Positions 34,601 through 43,859 are shown, counted from the stretch's first letter. The stretch is DNA of 64,000 nt from Flagellimonas algicola (GCF_005937185.1 NZ_VCNI01000001.1:1422657-1486656), one strand, 5' to 3'. Program-made: numbers and translations. The notes: a model not told the origin generated them from the letters alone.

Positions 34601-35824
34601 ATGACCATGAACATGCCCAACGAGGAAAATCGTCGTTTGCAGGATAAAATCCAGTTGATCCTTAAAGTCAACCACAATTCCATCTTGACCTCCATAATTT
34701 TTGGGCTTGTTTGCATTTTTCTCCTGGATATAAAGGGCATTATTCCTTACGTATTCTTTGGTTATGCAGCTATAAATTTTCTGAATACGTATCTGTACAA
34801 CAAGCATAAAAACCTTACCGTAACCTACAATATTGCCTCTTTATTGGCTATGGCAGGTGGAATATTGATCACCATCCATAGTGGGGGAATTCAGAGTCCC
34901 TTTATTTTGGTGCTGGCCATTGTGGTCTTTGCGGGTTATGTGACCACTAAGATGTATGGGCAGTTCTACCTTATTGTAAATCTGGTCCTGGTTGCAGCCA
35001 TATTTGTGTATGATCTTGCTGATTTGAATCTTACGGCAAACATGGTTCCAGAGGGTTCTAGAAGATGGTTTGCTTTTTTAAGCGTAGTCTTTGCCGTGTA
35101 TCTATTGGGAGGAGTTTTTGGAAGGAACTTGCTACGTGCCCATCACAATTTATATAAGTCCAGAAAAGAAGTACAAGAGCGGATTGAGGAAAAAGAAACC
35201 CTGCTCAAAGAAGTGCATCATAGAGTTAAAAACAACCTACAGACTGTCTCCAGTTTATTGAGTTTGCAATCCAGGGCTGTTTCCGATGAGAAAATAAGCA
35301 GCATTATCAAGAGTAGTCAAAACCGGGTGGTCTCCATGGCCATGGTTCATGAGATGTTGTACAAACGCGACGACTATCTGTCCAAGATAGAGCTACGGCC
35401 CTATGTGGAGGAGCTTTGCAATTATCTAGTACGGTCCGTAAAGGGAAATACCAACAAAATAAAGGTCAACCTTCATGTGGATGATTACAAACTCAGCATT
35501 GATACAGTAATTCCGCTGGGATTGATCATCAACGAAACCATCACCAATGCGCTCAAATATGGAATAAAGGGCGATGATGCAGGGGAAATCCTGATTTCCT
35601 TGCGCCAGTTGTCTGAAAAGCGTTATGAGATGCATCTGGGCGACAATGGTGTGGGCTATGCCAATAATATCACGCCAGAAACTTCAAAGTCCTTAGGTCT
35701 TAAGCTTATTTACAACCTTGCCCGACAACTTAGGGGTACCATTGAGCGAGACCCCGAAAAACAAGGCACATATTATCGTTTGGAATTCGAGGAAATTATA
35801 GAGGAAATCAAGGCCATTGATTAA
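34601..35824 (+). CDS. Membrane sensor histidine kinase (HisKA_2 type)
   Basis: A 407-residue orphan sensor kinase. The first ~190 residues hold about six membrane helices with very short loops, so the signal is probably sensed in the membrane. The phosphoacceptor motif is EVHHRVKNNLQTVSSLLSLQ (His near residue 206), which defines the HisKA_2 group, followed by the HATPase_c N box LIINETITNALKYG and the G box DNGVGYANN. No response regulator gene is adjacent. The start could be an ATG three codons later (MNMPNEE). Confidence 0.9.
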   Translation: MTMNMPNEENRRLQDKIQLILKVNHNSILTSIIFGLVCIFLLDIKGIIPYVFFGYAAINFLNTYLYNKHKNLTVTYNIASLLAMAGGILITIHSGGIQSPFILVLAIVVFAGYVTTKMYGQFYLIVNLVLVAAIFVYDLADLNLTANMVPEGSRRWFAFLSVVFAVYLLGGVFGRNLLRAHHNLYKSRKEVQERIEEKETLLKEVHHRVKNNLQTVSSLLSLQSRAVSDEKISSIIKSSQNRVVSMAMVHEMLYKRDDYLSKIELRPYVEELCNYLVRSVKGNTNKIKVNLHVDDYKLSIDTVIPLGLIINETITNALKYGIKGDDAGEILISLRQLSEKRYEMHLGDNGVGYANNITPETSKSLGLKLIYNLARQLRGTIERDPEKQGTYYRLEFEEIIEEIKAID

Positions 35825-35867
35825 ATCCTTTTTCTATCTTTAGAAGATTAACTTAATCTTTCCAAAC

Positions 35868-38381
35868 ATGTTGAAAAAACTACTCTTGGCAGTACTTTTT
35901 ATAGGTACTACAGTTTCAGCACAAGACTATTTCTTCAAAAAATACCATCCTTTTAATTCTGATATTCCCTCTCCAGAGGAATTCCTCGGCTACACCATTG
36001 GTCAGCACCACACCAGACACGATCTAATTGTGGCATATCTGACCAAGCTAGCAGAAACTTCTGATAGAGCTAGTATCCATGAATATGGAAAAACCCATGA
36101 AGGCAGAAAATTGGTCATCTTAACCGTAACATCACCGAGCAATCTGAAGAATCTGGATCAAATCAAAAGTCAGCATTTGCAGTTTGTGGATCCAAAACAA
36201 AGTCCAACCAACTACAATGATGTGCCCATTTTTGTCAATTTGGGATATAATGTACATGGTAATGAACCTTCCAGTTCTGAAGCGGCCATGCTGGCAGCAT
36301 ATACCCTAACTGCATCCAACCATCCGGAGATACTCAACTATATCAATAATGGGGTGATTTTTATTGACCCCACCATCAATCCCGATGGAAGGGACAGGCA
36401 TACCCAATGGGCCAATATGTACCAAGGCAGTCCTTTGGTAGCTGATCCCCAAGATGCAGAACATAACGAATACTGGCCAAGGGGACGAACCAATCACTAT
36501 TGGTTTGACCTTAACCGGGATTGGCTTTTGGGTATAAACCCTGAAAGTCGTGGTAAGCTGACCTGGTACCATCAATGGTATCCCAATGTGGTTACGGATT
36601 TTCATGAAATGGGCACCCAAAGCTCGTATTTCTTTGAGCCGATGAAAGATAATGCTTCCTGGGATCCCATAATGCCCAAGGAAAATTATATCGACCTCAA
36701 CAACCTATTTGGGGATTACTTCGCCAAAGCCCTGGACAGTATTGGTTCGTTTTACTTTACCAAAGAGGTATTTGATGGCACGTATCCGGGATATGGCTCC
36801 TCCTACCCCGATTTACAGGGGGGATTGGCTTTGTTGTTTGAGCAAGCCAGTTCAAGAGGTCATAAACAAACCACGGCGTTTGGGGAAATTACCTTTCCAT
36901 TCACCATAAGAAACCAATACGTTTCAAGCATAGCTACTGTAAAAGCTGCCGTTGAAAACAAGGCGCAATTAAGAAAATATCAGCAGGATTTCTTCAAAAG
37001 TGCGTTGACCAATGCTTCAAAAAGCAGAATAAAAGGCTATACGTTTAGAGATGATCACGATCCCAATAGGGTTAAGGCATTCGTGGATAAACTACTTCTA
37101 CATAAAGTGGATGTGTACCGTACCGGAAACCAATTTGTGGTACCTACCAGGCAGCCTCAATATCGTATGGTTCAGACCATGTTCGAGACCTATGAAAAGT
37201 ACCGGGACAGTGTATATTACGATGCCTCGGCTTGGTCTGTGGCCAACTTCTACAACATGAAGTACAACACGGTTTCCAACTTAAACCTGGGAGAGCAAAT
37301 TACCTCCTTGGATAATTTGGTAAATCCCAATGCAGTGTCAAAGACAGATTATGCCTACATCATGGATTACGATGACTACAACGCTGTTGCCGCATTGCAT
37401 TACTTACAGTCCAAGGGGTTGGTAGTATCCTCATCTTTTAAACCCTTTACGGCCAAAACCACAACTGGCAATCAACGATTTAATTATGGTGCTTTGGTTG
37501 TGGCAGTTAGTCTTCAAAAAAAGGATTCCGATGAAGTATATAAACTAGTTCAGCAAGCGCAACAGAAATTTCAAGTCCCCATTTTTGCAGCAGCTACGGG
37601 TTACAATGCTGCGGGAATCGACCTGGGGAGCAGATATGTGGAGCCAGTTACCAAACCCAAAGCTGCATTGCTCATTGGAGATGGTGTCCGCTCTTATGAT
37701 GCAGGGGAAGTCTGGCATCTTTTGGATACCCGAGTGCACATGCCCATCACAAAAATTCCAATGCGCAACTTTGGAGGGGCTAATTTGGACAAGTACAACA
37801 CCTTGGTCATGGTGTCTGGGAACTATGATTTATCCAAAAAACAGCAGGAAAAAATCAAAAATTGGGTTAGTAAAGGGAATACCTTGATCACAATTGGAAC
37901 AGCTTCCAAATGGGCCATCGAAAAGAAGCTTGTCAAGGAACGATTGACGGAGAAGGAAAAGGATTCTACCAAATTAGTAGTTAGAAAACCCTATGTGGAT
38001 GCCCCTGAACATTTGGGCAAAGAGAGCGTTGGCGGAGGAATCTTCAAGGTAGATTTGGATATTACCCATCCTCTAGCTTTTGGATATCACGACACCTCTA
38101 TTCCGGTATACAAGAACAATTCGGTTTGGTTGGCCCCAAGTAAAAATGAATATGCCACTGTGGCCAAGTACGCCAAAAATCCGCATATTGACGGTTTCAT
38201 TACCAAGAAAAATATGGAAGACTTTCTAAAACCCTCGGCTTCCTTGATTGTAAGTAAAGTTGGAAGTGGAAGAGTAGTTCTCTTTGCGGACAATCCGAAT
38301 TTTAGGGGATCTTGGTATGGTACCAATCGACTTTTCTTAAACGCCCTGTTTTTAGGCGATAAAATTGAAATTCCAGAATAA
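35868..38381 (+). CDS. Secreted M14 family zinc carboxypeptidase
   Basis: An 837-residue exported peptidase with a signal peptide (about 1-18, ending TVSAQ). Zinc ligands: the HxxE in VHGNEPSSSEA (near 129), and a downstream His in VTDFHEMGTQ; NPDGRDRHT supplies substrate contacts; the catalytic Glu may be that in ALLFEQASSRG. The long C-terminal half (about 370-837) is glutamine-amidotransferase-like in its strand pattern (KAALLIGDG, NTLVMVSGNYDLSKK). It likely trims extracellular or periplasmic peptides. It is followed after 6 bp by an exported amidohydrolase gene. Confidence 0.87.
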   Translation: MLKKLLLAVLFIGTTVSAQDYFFKKYHPFNSDIPSPEEFLGYTIGQHHTRHDLIVAYLTKLAETSDRASIHEYGKTHEGRKLVILTVTSPSNLKNLDQIKSQHLQFVDPKQSPTNYNDVPIFVNLGYNVHGNEPSSSEAAMLAAYTLTASNHPEILNYINNGVIFIDPTINPDGRDRHTQWANMYQGSPLVADPQDAEHNEYWPRGRTNHYWFDLNRDWLLGINPESRGKLTWYHQWYPNVVTDFHEMGTQSSYFFEPMKDNASWDPIMPKENYIDLNNLFGDYFAKALDSIGSFYFTKEVFDGTYPGYGSSYPDLQGGLALLFEQASSRGHKQTTAFGEITFPFTIRNQYVSSIATVKAAVENKAQLRKYQQDFFKSALTNASKSRIKGYTFRDDHDPNRVKAFVDKLLLHKVDVYRTGNQFVVPTRQPQYRMVQTMFETYEKYRDSVYYDASAWSVANFYNMKYNTVSNLNLGEQITSLDNLVNPNAVSKTDYAYIMDYDDYNAVAALHYLQSKGLVVSSSFKPFTAKTTTGNQRFNYGALVVAVSLQKKDSDEVYKLVQQAQQKFQVPIFAAATGYNAAGIDLGSRYVEPVTKPKAALLIGDGVRSYDAGEVWHLLDTRVHMPITKIPMRNFGGANLDKYNTLVMVSGNYDLSKKQQEKIKNWVSKGNTLITIGTASKWAIEKKLVKERLTEKEKDSTKLVVRKPYVDAPEHLGKESVGGGIFKVDLDITHPLAFGYHDTSIPVYKNNSVWLAPSKNEYATVAKYAKNPHIDGFITKKNMEDFLKPSASLIVSKVGSGRVVLFADNPNFRGSWYGTNRLFLNALFLGDKIEIPE

Positions 38382-38387
38382 GATAAC

Positions 38388-39965
38388 ATGAAAAAACTGC
38401 TATTCCTTTTGCTTCTCTGTAACGGTTTCTTGGTTTTGGGGCAGGACAATCTCAGCGAAGGACCCTTTTCGCAACTTATAATTCGTGGAGTCACCTTAAT
38501 CAATGGTAACGGAGCACCACCAAGGGGACCCATCGATATTGTAGTAGAAAACAACAAAATTGTGGATATCCAAGTTGTGGGTTATCCGGGTGTCAAGATT
38601 GATGAAAGTAAAAGACCCCAACTTAAGGCAGGCGGCAAGGAGCTGGACTGTGAGGGCATGTACCTTTTACCAGGGTTTGTAGATATGCATGGTCATATTG
38701 GGGGAGTAGCGCAAGGTGCGGATTCCGATTATGTATTCAAACTTTGGATGGCCCATGGTATTACCACAGTAAGAGAACCCGCCGGAAGAGGTATAGATTG
38801 GACCCTTGACCTTAAGCAGAAAAGTGAAAAAAATGAAATCATAGCACCAAGAATCCAAGCTTACACAGCATTTGGGCAAACCTCCAATGGCTTTAATCCC
38901 TTGAACGACGCTCCAATAAGCACCGCGGAGCAAGCCAGGAAATGGGTGCGGGCCAATGCCCAAAGGGGTGCTGACGGCATCAAGTTTTTTGGGGCATCTC
39001 CGGAAATCATGGCTGCGGCCTTGGATGAAAACAAAAAATTAGGGCTTCGCTCCGCTTGCCACCATGCCCAATTGGATGTGGCTCGATGGAATGTACTCCA
39101 CTCGGCAAGGGCTGGGCTTACCAGTATGGAACATTGGTATGGACTACCAGAAGCCTTATTCGAGGATAGAACCGTGCAAGATTACCCTTTGGAATACAAT
39201 TACCAAAACGAACAACATCGGTTTGAGGAAGCGGGAAAACTATGGGAACAGGCGGCCAAACCCTATTCGGAGCATTGGAACAAAGTCATGGACGAATTGA
39301 TTGCTTTGGACTTTACGCTAGACCCCACTTTCAATATTTATGAAGCCAGCAGGGACCTCCATAGGGCCAGAAGGGCAGAATGGCATGAAGATTATACCTT
39401 GCCATCCCTTTGGGATTTCTATCAACCCAGTAAAATAAGCCATGGCTCTTATTGGCATGATTGGGGTACAGAGCAGGAAGTAGCTTGGAGAAACAACTAC
39501 AAATTGTGGATGACCTTTGTCAATGAATACAAAAACAGGGGAGGTAGGGTCACCACAGGTTCCGATTCTGGATTTATCTTCCAGCTGTATGGTTTTGCCT
39601 ATGTACGGGAAATGGAATTATTGCGGGAGGCAGGGTTCCATCCATTGGAGATTATTCGCTCTGCTACCTTAAACGGTGCAGAAGCATTGGGTATGTCTGA
39701 CCAAATAGGTACCGTAGAAGTTGGGAAATTGGCAGATTTTGTGGTAGTCGCTGAAAATCCACTAAAAAACTTGAAATTACTATATGGTACAGGAGCCGTG
39801 AAACTCACGGAAGATAACAAAGTTGTTCGTGTAGGTGGGGTTACCTATACCATCAAAGATGGGATTATTTACGATGCGAAGGGGCTTTTGCAAGACGTAA
39901 AGAAAATAGTACAGCAGCAGAAACAAAAACTAAACTACAAAATAAAGCAACCGGGATTAGAATGA
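38388..39965 (+). CDS. Secreted amidohydrolase (imidazolonepropionase-like)
   Basis: A 525-residue protein with a signal peptide (about 1-19, ending VLGQ) and an amidohydrolase TIM barrel. The metal motif HxH is in GFVDMHGHIGG (near 101-103), and later RSACHHAQLDV, SMEHWYG and TTGSDSGF supply the other ligands including the catalytic Asp. It is of the prolidase/imidazolonepropionase-like group that hydrolyses X-Pro or cyclic amides. Being exported and co-transcribed with the M14 peptidase, it probably works on the peptide products. Confidence 0.85.
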   Translation: MKKLLFLLLLCNGFLVLGQDNLSEGPFSQLIIRGVTLINGNGAPPRGPIDIVVENNKIVDIQVVGYPGVKIDESKRPQLKAGGKELDCEGMYLLPGFVDMHGHIGGVAQGADSDYVFKLWMAHGITTVREPAGRGIDWTLDLKQKSEKNEIIAPRIQAYTAFGQTSNGFNPLNDAPISTAEQARKWVRANAQRGADGIKFFGASPEIMAAALDENKKLGLRSACHHAQLDVARWNVLHSARAGLTSMEHWYGLPEALFEDRTVQDYPLEYNYQNEQHRFEEAGKLWEQAAKPYSEHWNKVMDELIALDFTLDPTFNIYEASRDLHRARRAEWHEDYTLPSLWDFYQPSKISHGSYWHDWGTEQEVAWRNNYKLWMTFVNEYKNRGGRVTTGSDSGFIFQLYGFAYVREMELLREAGFHPLEIIRSATLNGAEALGMSDQIGTVEVGKLADFVVVAENPLKNLKLLYGTGAVKLTEDNKVVRVGGVTYTIKDGIIYDAKGLLQDVKKIVQQQKQKLNYKIKQPGLE

Positions 39966-40027
39966 TATCCATAACGTGGGGTGTTGATTAGATTTTACTA
40001 AAGTAAGTGAATATAAAGGGCAGTGGT

Positions 40028-40174
40028 TTAATAATCGGTCTGTTGCGATTTAATCCGATTAAGAGTATCGGTATTGGATTTTGGTCTTCTTTTGCGTAAA
40101 GAGAACAAAATGGACGCCACCACAAAGGCTGTGCTAAGAAATAAGGTAAAAGGTATTGCGATTTCCAATATCAT
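40028..40174 (-). CDS. 48-residue single-span membrane protein
   Basis: ATG at 40174, TAA at 40030-40028. It has an N-terminal hydrophobic helix (about 2-24, ILEIAIPFTLFLSTAFVVASILF) with no polar N-terminal segment, then a basic stretch (LRKRRPKS) and a short polar tail. It starts 2 bp after the 78-residue secreted mini-protein gene stop, so the two are co-transcribed. No family is recognised. The coding frame is supported by the gene-like spacing and the hydrophobic/basic pattern rather than by homology. Confidence 0.55.
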   Translation of the reverse strand: MILEIAIPFTLFLSTAFVVASILFSLRKRRPKSNTDTLNRIKSQQTDY

Positions 40175-40176
40175 GA

Positions 40177-40413
40177 TTAAGCCAATTTAGACTTGTTTCT
40201 TTTAGTTCTGAAAGAAAGCGCTTTCTTGATTCTGGAGTTCTTGAACATATAAAGTCTAGCTACTTCAGCATCCTTTTCAGTCTCTTCCTGAATCTCAACA
40301 TTCAATTCAACACCTACAGTAGTAGTTTCTACTTTTACCTCTTTAGAAACGTTTTGAGCCATTGCTACAGTTCCGAAGAAGACGATTGCGATGATGGTTA
40401 AAATTGCTTTCAT
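40177..40413 (-). CDS. 78-residue secreted/periplasmic mini-protein
   Basis: It has a typical flavobacterial signal peptide (hydrophobic core ILTIIAIVFFG, cleavage after VAMA-Q, residue 19-20). The mature 58 residues consist of a Glu/Val/Thr-rich half (KEVKVETTTVGVELNVEIQEETEKDAE) and a basic half with an RTKRNKSK tail. Homologues with this pattern occur in Flavobacteriia; function unknown. The start ATG at 40413 is the only one giving a signal peptide. Its promoter is probably at 40436-40465. Confidence 0.7.
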   Translation of the reverse strand: MKAILTIIAIVFFGTVAMAQNVSKEVKVETTTVGVELNVEIQEETEKDAEVARLYMFKNSRIKKALSFRTKRNKSKLA

Positions 40414-40435
40414 GACTTGGGTTATTTTTACATGG

Positions 40436-40465
40436 TAAAGTTACCTTGGGGTCTATCCGGCTCAG
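40436..40465 (-). promoter_or_regulatory. Candidate promoter for the mini-protein pair
   Basis: On the minus strand CTG (40465-40463), a 19-bp spacer and TAACTTTA (40443-40436) approximate TTG-N19-TAnnTTTG with one mismatch in each box. Leader of about 19 nt. Confidence 0.35.
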
Positions 40466-40533
40466 ATTTTCATCGCTTAACCCTCCTTTTTTTTCGGTGT
40501 GGGAACTTTTTTCGGCTGAAGTGTATTTTATCC

Positions 40534-40590
40534 TCGATGAAAGATTTCATGCAAAAAAACAGGCTGCCGATAGCTTGTGCATTTCATCGA
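40534..40590 (+). other. Bulged 19-bp hairpin, possible structured RNA
   Basis: Outer stem TCGATGAAA (40534-40542) with TTTCATCGA (40582-40590); middle stem TGCA (40550-40553) with TGCA (40578-40581); inner stem CAGGCT (40560-40565) with AGCTTG (40572-40577, one G.U pair on the plus strand); 6-nt loop. All 19 bases of the 3' arm are paired without a break, while the 5' arm carries a 7-nt bulge and an A6 bulge. The minus strand would have an A.C mismatch, so a plus-strand RNA fits better. Confidence 0.45.
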
Positions 40591-40740
40591 TTTTCCCAGT
40601 AATAGCCATCGGTACAGACCATGCACTTTATCTGGTTTTTTGGTGAAATCATCGGATGAAAGTTTTGTGTCAATAGCGTTTATTTCATAATTTCAGGTGC
40701 AATTCGTAAACCCTATTCCTCATTTCTAGAATCTTCCATT

Positions 40741-41424
40741 ATGAAAATTACTTTTCTCGGACATGCCACAATCCATATTGAGATTGGCGACTCAAAAATC
40801 ATTGTTGATCCATTTATAAGTGGAAATGCGCCTGCCTCCCACATTAATGTGGATGCAATTGAAGTGGACTACATATTATTGACCCATGGCCATCAGGACC
40901 ATGTATTGGATGTAGAAGCTATTGCAAAGAACAATCCAGATGCCCTGCTTATTTCCAATTTTGAAATTGTACAATGGTTTGCCGAAAAAGGAATCAATGG
41001 TCATCCCATGAACCACGGAGGAAAGCACAGTTTGGAATTTGGAACCCTAAAATATGTGAATGCCATTCATTCCAGTGTACTACCCGATGGTACTTACGGA
41101 GGAAACCCTGGAGGATTTGTAGTAAACTCCGGTTCCAAAACCATCTATATTGCTGGAGATACAGCCCTTACCATGGATATGAAATTGATTCCCCTGTCCT
41201 CCCCTCCCCTAGATTTGTGTATAATGCCCATTGGCGATAATTTTACCATGGGCTATGAAGATGCTGCAATTGCTAGTGATTTTGTGGAATGCAATACCGT
41301 TTTGGGCTGCCATTATGATACTTTCCCGCCCATTGCATTGGATAAAAAAGCCTCCAAATCTTATTTTGAGTCCAAAGGCAAGCAATTATTGCTTCCAGAA
41401 ATTGGGGAAAGCATAGAGATTTAG
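40741..41424 (+). CDS. UPF0173 metal-dependent hydrolase (MBL fold)
   Basis: A 227-residue metallo-beta-lactamase-fold protein of the UPF0173/YtkL group. The metal-binding HxHxDH is in LTHGHQDHVLD (near 50-57); the downstream IAGDTALTMDM and CHYDTFPPI give the other ligands. It has no signal peptide, so it is cytosolic. The substrate of the family is not known. It is a probable single-gene unit. Confidence 0.9.
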   Translation: MKITFLGHATIHIEIGDSKIIVDPFISGNAPASHINVDAIEVDYILLTHGHQDHVLDVEAIAKNNPDALLISNFEIVQWFAEKGINGHPMNHGGKHSLEFGTLKYVNAIHSSVLPDGTYGGNPGGFVVNSGSKTIYIAGDTALTMDMKLIPLSSPPLDLCIMPIGDNFTMGYEDAAIASDFVECNTVLGCHYDTFPPIALDKKASKSYFESKGKQLLLPEIGESIEI

Positions 41425-41498
41425 TTTTTAATTAACCTTGAACTATAGTAATGCGCACACTTTCTGCCCGACCAAAAAGAAAATTTAAGTTTACGATA

Positions 41499-42179
41499 AT
41501 GAAAGTAATTCTCTTTGCGATGCTTTTCATCGCATCCACGGGTTGTAAGCCCAAAACTATACAACAGGACAAGTCCGTTGCCGTTACGCAAGAAAAAGTT
41601 GATACAACGCCAGTGGTGATTCAGAAGGATCTTCAAAATTATGAAACAGCATATTTTGCCAGTGGTTGTTTTTGGTGTGTTGAGGCCATTTTTGAAAGTG
41701 TCAAAGGTGTTGAGGAGGTATATTCAGGGTATTCTGGAGGTTTTGAGAAAAACCCGACCTACGAGGAGGTAGCCTATGGAAGAACCCATCATGCCGAAGC
41801 GGTTGAAGTTTACTACGACCCTGAAATAATCAGTTTTACCGAATTGGTGCAGGTATTTTTTGGCTCACATGATCCAACCTCACTAAATAGACAGGGACCG
41901 GACAGGGGCGCCCAGTACCGTTCCGTTGCATTTTATAAAGACAAGGAGCAGAAAAACATTATTAAGAAATATATAGAAACCTTGGAAGCCTCTAAGGTAT
42001 ATGGGAGACCCATTGTGACCCAGGTGGTCAAATTCAACAAATTCTACAAAGCTGAGGATTATCACCAGGATTATGAGAAAAGGAACCCGAACAACTCCTA
42101 TATCAGGAATGTGTCCATCCCTAGGTTGAACAGATTCAAAGAGAATTTCAAATCATACTTAAAGGAAGAAAGCCACTAA
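41499..42179 (+). CDS. msrA: Peptide-methionine (S)-S-oxide reductase, lipoprotein
   Basis: A 226-residue MsrA that repairs oxidised methionine. The active site GCFWCVEA is near residues 56-63, with GGFEKNPTYEEVAYGRTHHAEAVE after it and DRGAQYRS in the C-terminal half. The start at 41499 gives a lipoprotein signal peptide (FIASTGC, Cys near 17), so this MsrA should act in the envelope; the longer frame from 41451 would add a basic 16-residue extension and spoil the signal. No msrB gene is adjacent. Confidence 0.9.
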   Translation: MKVILFAMLFIASTGCKPKTIQQDKSVAVTQEKVDTTPVVIQKDLQNYETAYFASGCFWCVEAIFESVKGVEEVYSGYSGGFEKNPTYEEVAYGRTHHAEAVEVYYDPEIISFTELVQVFFGSHDPTSLNRQGPDRGAQYRSVAFYKDKEQKNIIKKYIETLEASKVYGRPIVTQVVKFNKFYKAEDYHQDYEKRNPNNSYIRNVSIPRLNRFKENFKSYLKEESH

Positions 42180-42330
42180 CCTATTGCTTGACTAAACCAG
42201 TGCTGCTTCTAAGGAATGGAGAATTGAAAATGAAAATTGATTCATTTCCCCGTTGAGACTTTAGATTTGGGAGGAAGGGAAAATTGAAAACGGTTGGCTA
42301 GTTGCCTAATGGGAGTTGATACTTGGGATT

Positions 42331-42371
42331 TGGGATTTGAACTTTTCGACTTTCGACTTTTGACTTTTGAT
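42331..42371. repeat. Short low-complexity tandem repeats
   Basis: GGGATTT twice (42326-42338 region), then a run of GACTTTTC/GACTTTTG/GACTTTTGA-like units to 42371. Such ACTTTTGACTTTT runs are common between flavobacterial genes. They lie in the 210-bp spacer between convergent msrA and the adhesin-like gene. Confidence 0.55.
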
Positions 42372-42389
42372 TGTGGTCGTCACATTCGT

Positions 42390-43859
42390 CTATTGATCTA
42401 GCACTACTTCACTGTATTTGGAATTAATGTTGATGGTTTTATCACCTTTATTGTTGATGTGGTAACCTTTGTGCACCACGGTATCGTAATTCTTGGAACT
42501 GTTCATTTGTAAACTTTCAGGAAACTCAAAATCGGACAAGGTCTCATTCACATAGATAGCGAAAGGTACACTTGGCAATCCGAAATCCACTTCTCCGTTT
42601 TCAACTGTGATATCAATATTAGAGAAGGAATCCGCCACGGACTCAATATGTACCGAACCTAAATTATTGGTAACGAAGATCTTGTTCACTAATTTATCAA
42701 TGGAAACTCGGGACGAAACGGCATTCAATCTCAGTTCCTTTACTTCCTTAAGGTCCACTTTTTCCGAAAAATCCGTCTTTAACTGACCATAATTCCATTT
42801 TTGAACCACAACAGGCGTATAGGATGCCCTAATATCTGTTCGGTCACCATCAATGGTGGAAGCAAGCAAGCTTGCATGGGACAAGCTTGCTTTAATGTTT
42901 TTGGTATTGGCGGAAAGTTTTACCTCCCCATGCCTAACGTTCATTTTTAACTTCACCGACTTTGGCATTTTAATTTTGATGCGTTTTTTCACCTTGTACT
43001 CTCTATGCTCCCCGTCATCCGAAGAAAAGTAAAAGATGTTGGAATCATCGTCTCCTCGAATGGTAAAGGTTCTACTCTCTATGATCTGTTCCCTCTGCTT
43101 ATGTCGATGCTCCCTTTGTTTTGCCCTAGCTTCTTCCTGGGCTTCCCGTGCCTCATCGCGTACCGCTCTAGCTTCTTCCCGCAAGGCTTTGCGTTGTTCC
43201 ATAAGGGCTTCGCGCTGCTCCATGAGAGCCTCCCGCTTTTGCTCCCGCTCCTCTGACATCTCCTTTACCCGTTCACTCCATTCCTCCAATTTCTTTTGGT
43301 AGTCTTTGTTGAAACTCTTGTCAAACGATTTTTTCCATTCCTTCAAATACTTGTCTCCATCCTTTTTATAGGCATCATAATCGAAGTCTGTAAAAGGTAC
43401 GGGGGGCAATGGTGGTAATTCCGGCAACACGAACACTTCTGGCAATTCAGGAATTTCAAGCTGTTCAAAAATGGGCTCCACCATTGGGGCATCCGGAATC
43501 ACAATGTCAAAATCTCCCAAATCCATATTTCCTGAGGTAAATACACTATAATCACTCCCGCTGGTCTTAATCTGAATCTCCTTGCTGTTCCCCATAATTT
43601 TTACAGCATCCTTTTTAAAGTAATTCTCAGCTTCCTCATCCGAAGCTCCATCCAGTTCCACCACCGCTGTAATTTCCACTGCTGCCTTATCCCAAGTTTC
43701 AAACTCAATGTCGGCATGCTTGGTATCAATGTTCAACACCGTTTCATTGCCCACATTAAAAGTCTCTTTGTAGGTTTTGGTTTTTTCCTGTGCCTGGCCT
43801 ATAAAACTGGCCAGAAACAGGAGGAAAACACTAAATAATATTGGATTGTTTCTGTTCAT
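42390..43859 (-). CDS. Secreted DUF4097-like beta-solenoid protein with charged helix
   Basis: A 489-residue exported protein, third gene of the sigma-factor operon. Signal peptide about 1-22 (ending IGQA). Part 1 (about 25-105) and part 3 (about 265-489) have the repetitive short-strand pattern of DUF4097/putative adhesin proteins (VKLKMNVRHGEVKLSANTKNIKASL). Between them is a Pro-rich spacer (PELPEVFVLPELPPLPPVP) and a highly charged helix (about 185-255; MEQREALMEQRKALREEA and AREAQEEARAKQREH) that looks like a single alpha helix or coiled coil. Envelope function unknown; probably the sensor or target of the sigma/anti-sigma pair. Confidence 0.72.
   Translation of the reverse strand: MNRNNPILFSVFLLFLASFIGQAQEKTKTYKETFNVGNETVLNIDTKHADIEFETWDKAAVEITAVVELDGASDEEAENYFKKDAVKIMGNSKEIQIKTSGSDYSVFTSGNMDLGDFDIVIPDAPMVEPIFEQLEIPELPEVFVLPELPPLPPVPFTDFDYDAYKKDGDKYLKEWKKSFDKSFNKDYQKKLEEWSERVKEMSEEREQKREALMEQREALMEQRKALREEARAVRDEAREAQEEARAKQREHRHKQREQIIESRTFTIRGDDDSNIFYFSSDDGEHREYKVKKRIKIKMPKSVKLKMNVRHGEVKLSANTKNIKASLSHASLLASTIDGDRTDIRASYTPVVVQKWNYGQLKTDFSEKVDLKEVKELRLNAVSSRVSIDKLVNKIFVTNNLGSVHIESVADSFSNIDITVENGEVDFGLPSVPFAIYVNETLSDFEFPESLQMNSSKNYDTVVHKGYHINNKGDKTININSKYSEVVLDQ

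Larger units (their letters stand above)
40414..40740. other. 327-bp gene-free interval
   Basis: This is the only gap above 300 bp between genes. It holds the candidate minus-strand promoter at 40436-40465 and the bulged hairpin at 40534-40590. The rest, about 40600-40740, shows no long frame or clear promoter for the MBL hydrolase gene; a GATGAAA at 40655-40661 repeats part of the hairpin arm. Confidence 0.6.

Noticed and set aside
41451..41498. Upstream msrA start
   Set aside because: It would put a basic extension in front of a clear lipoprotein signal peptide.
42331..42371. Short repeats considered as CRISPR or attachment site
   Set aside because: Units are under 10 bp with no spacers and no cas or integrase genes; they are simple A/C/T-rich repeats.
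43005..43302. Plus-strand frames opposite the charged helix of the adhesin-like protein
   Set aside because: They are the complement of the repeated Glu/Arg/Ala codons; low complexity, no homology sense.
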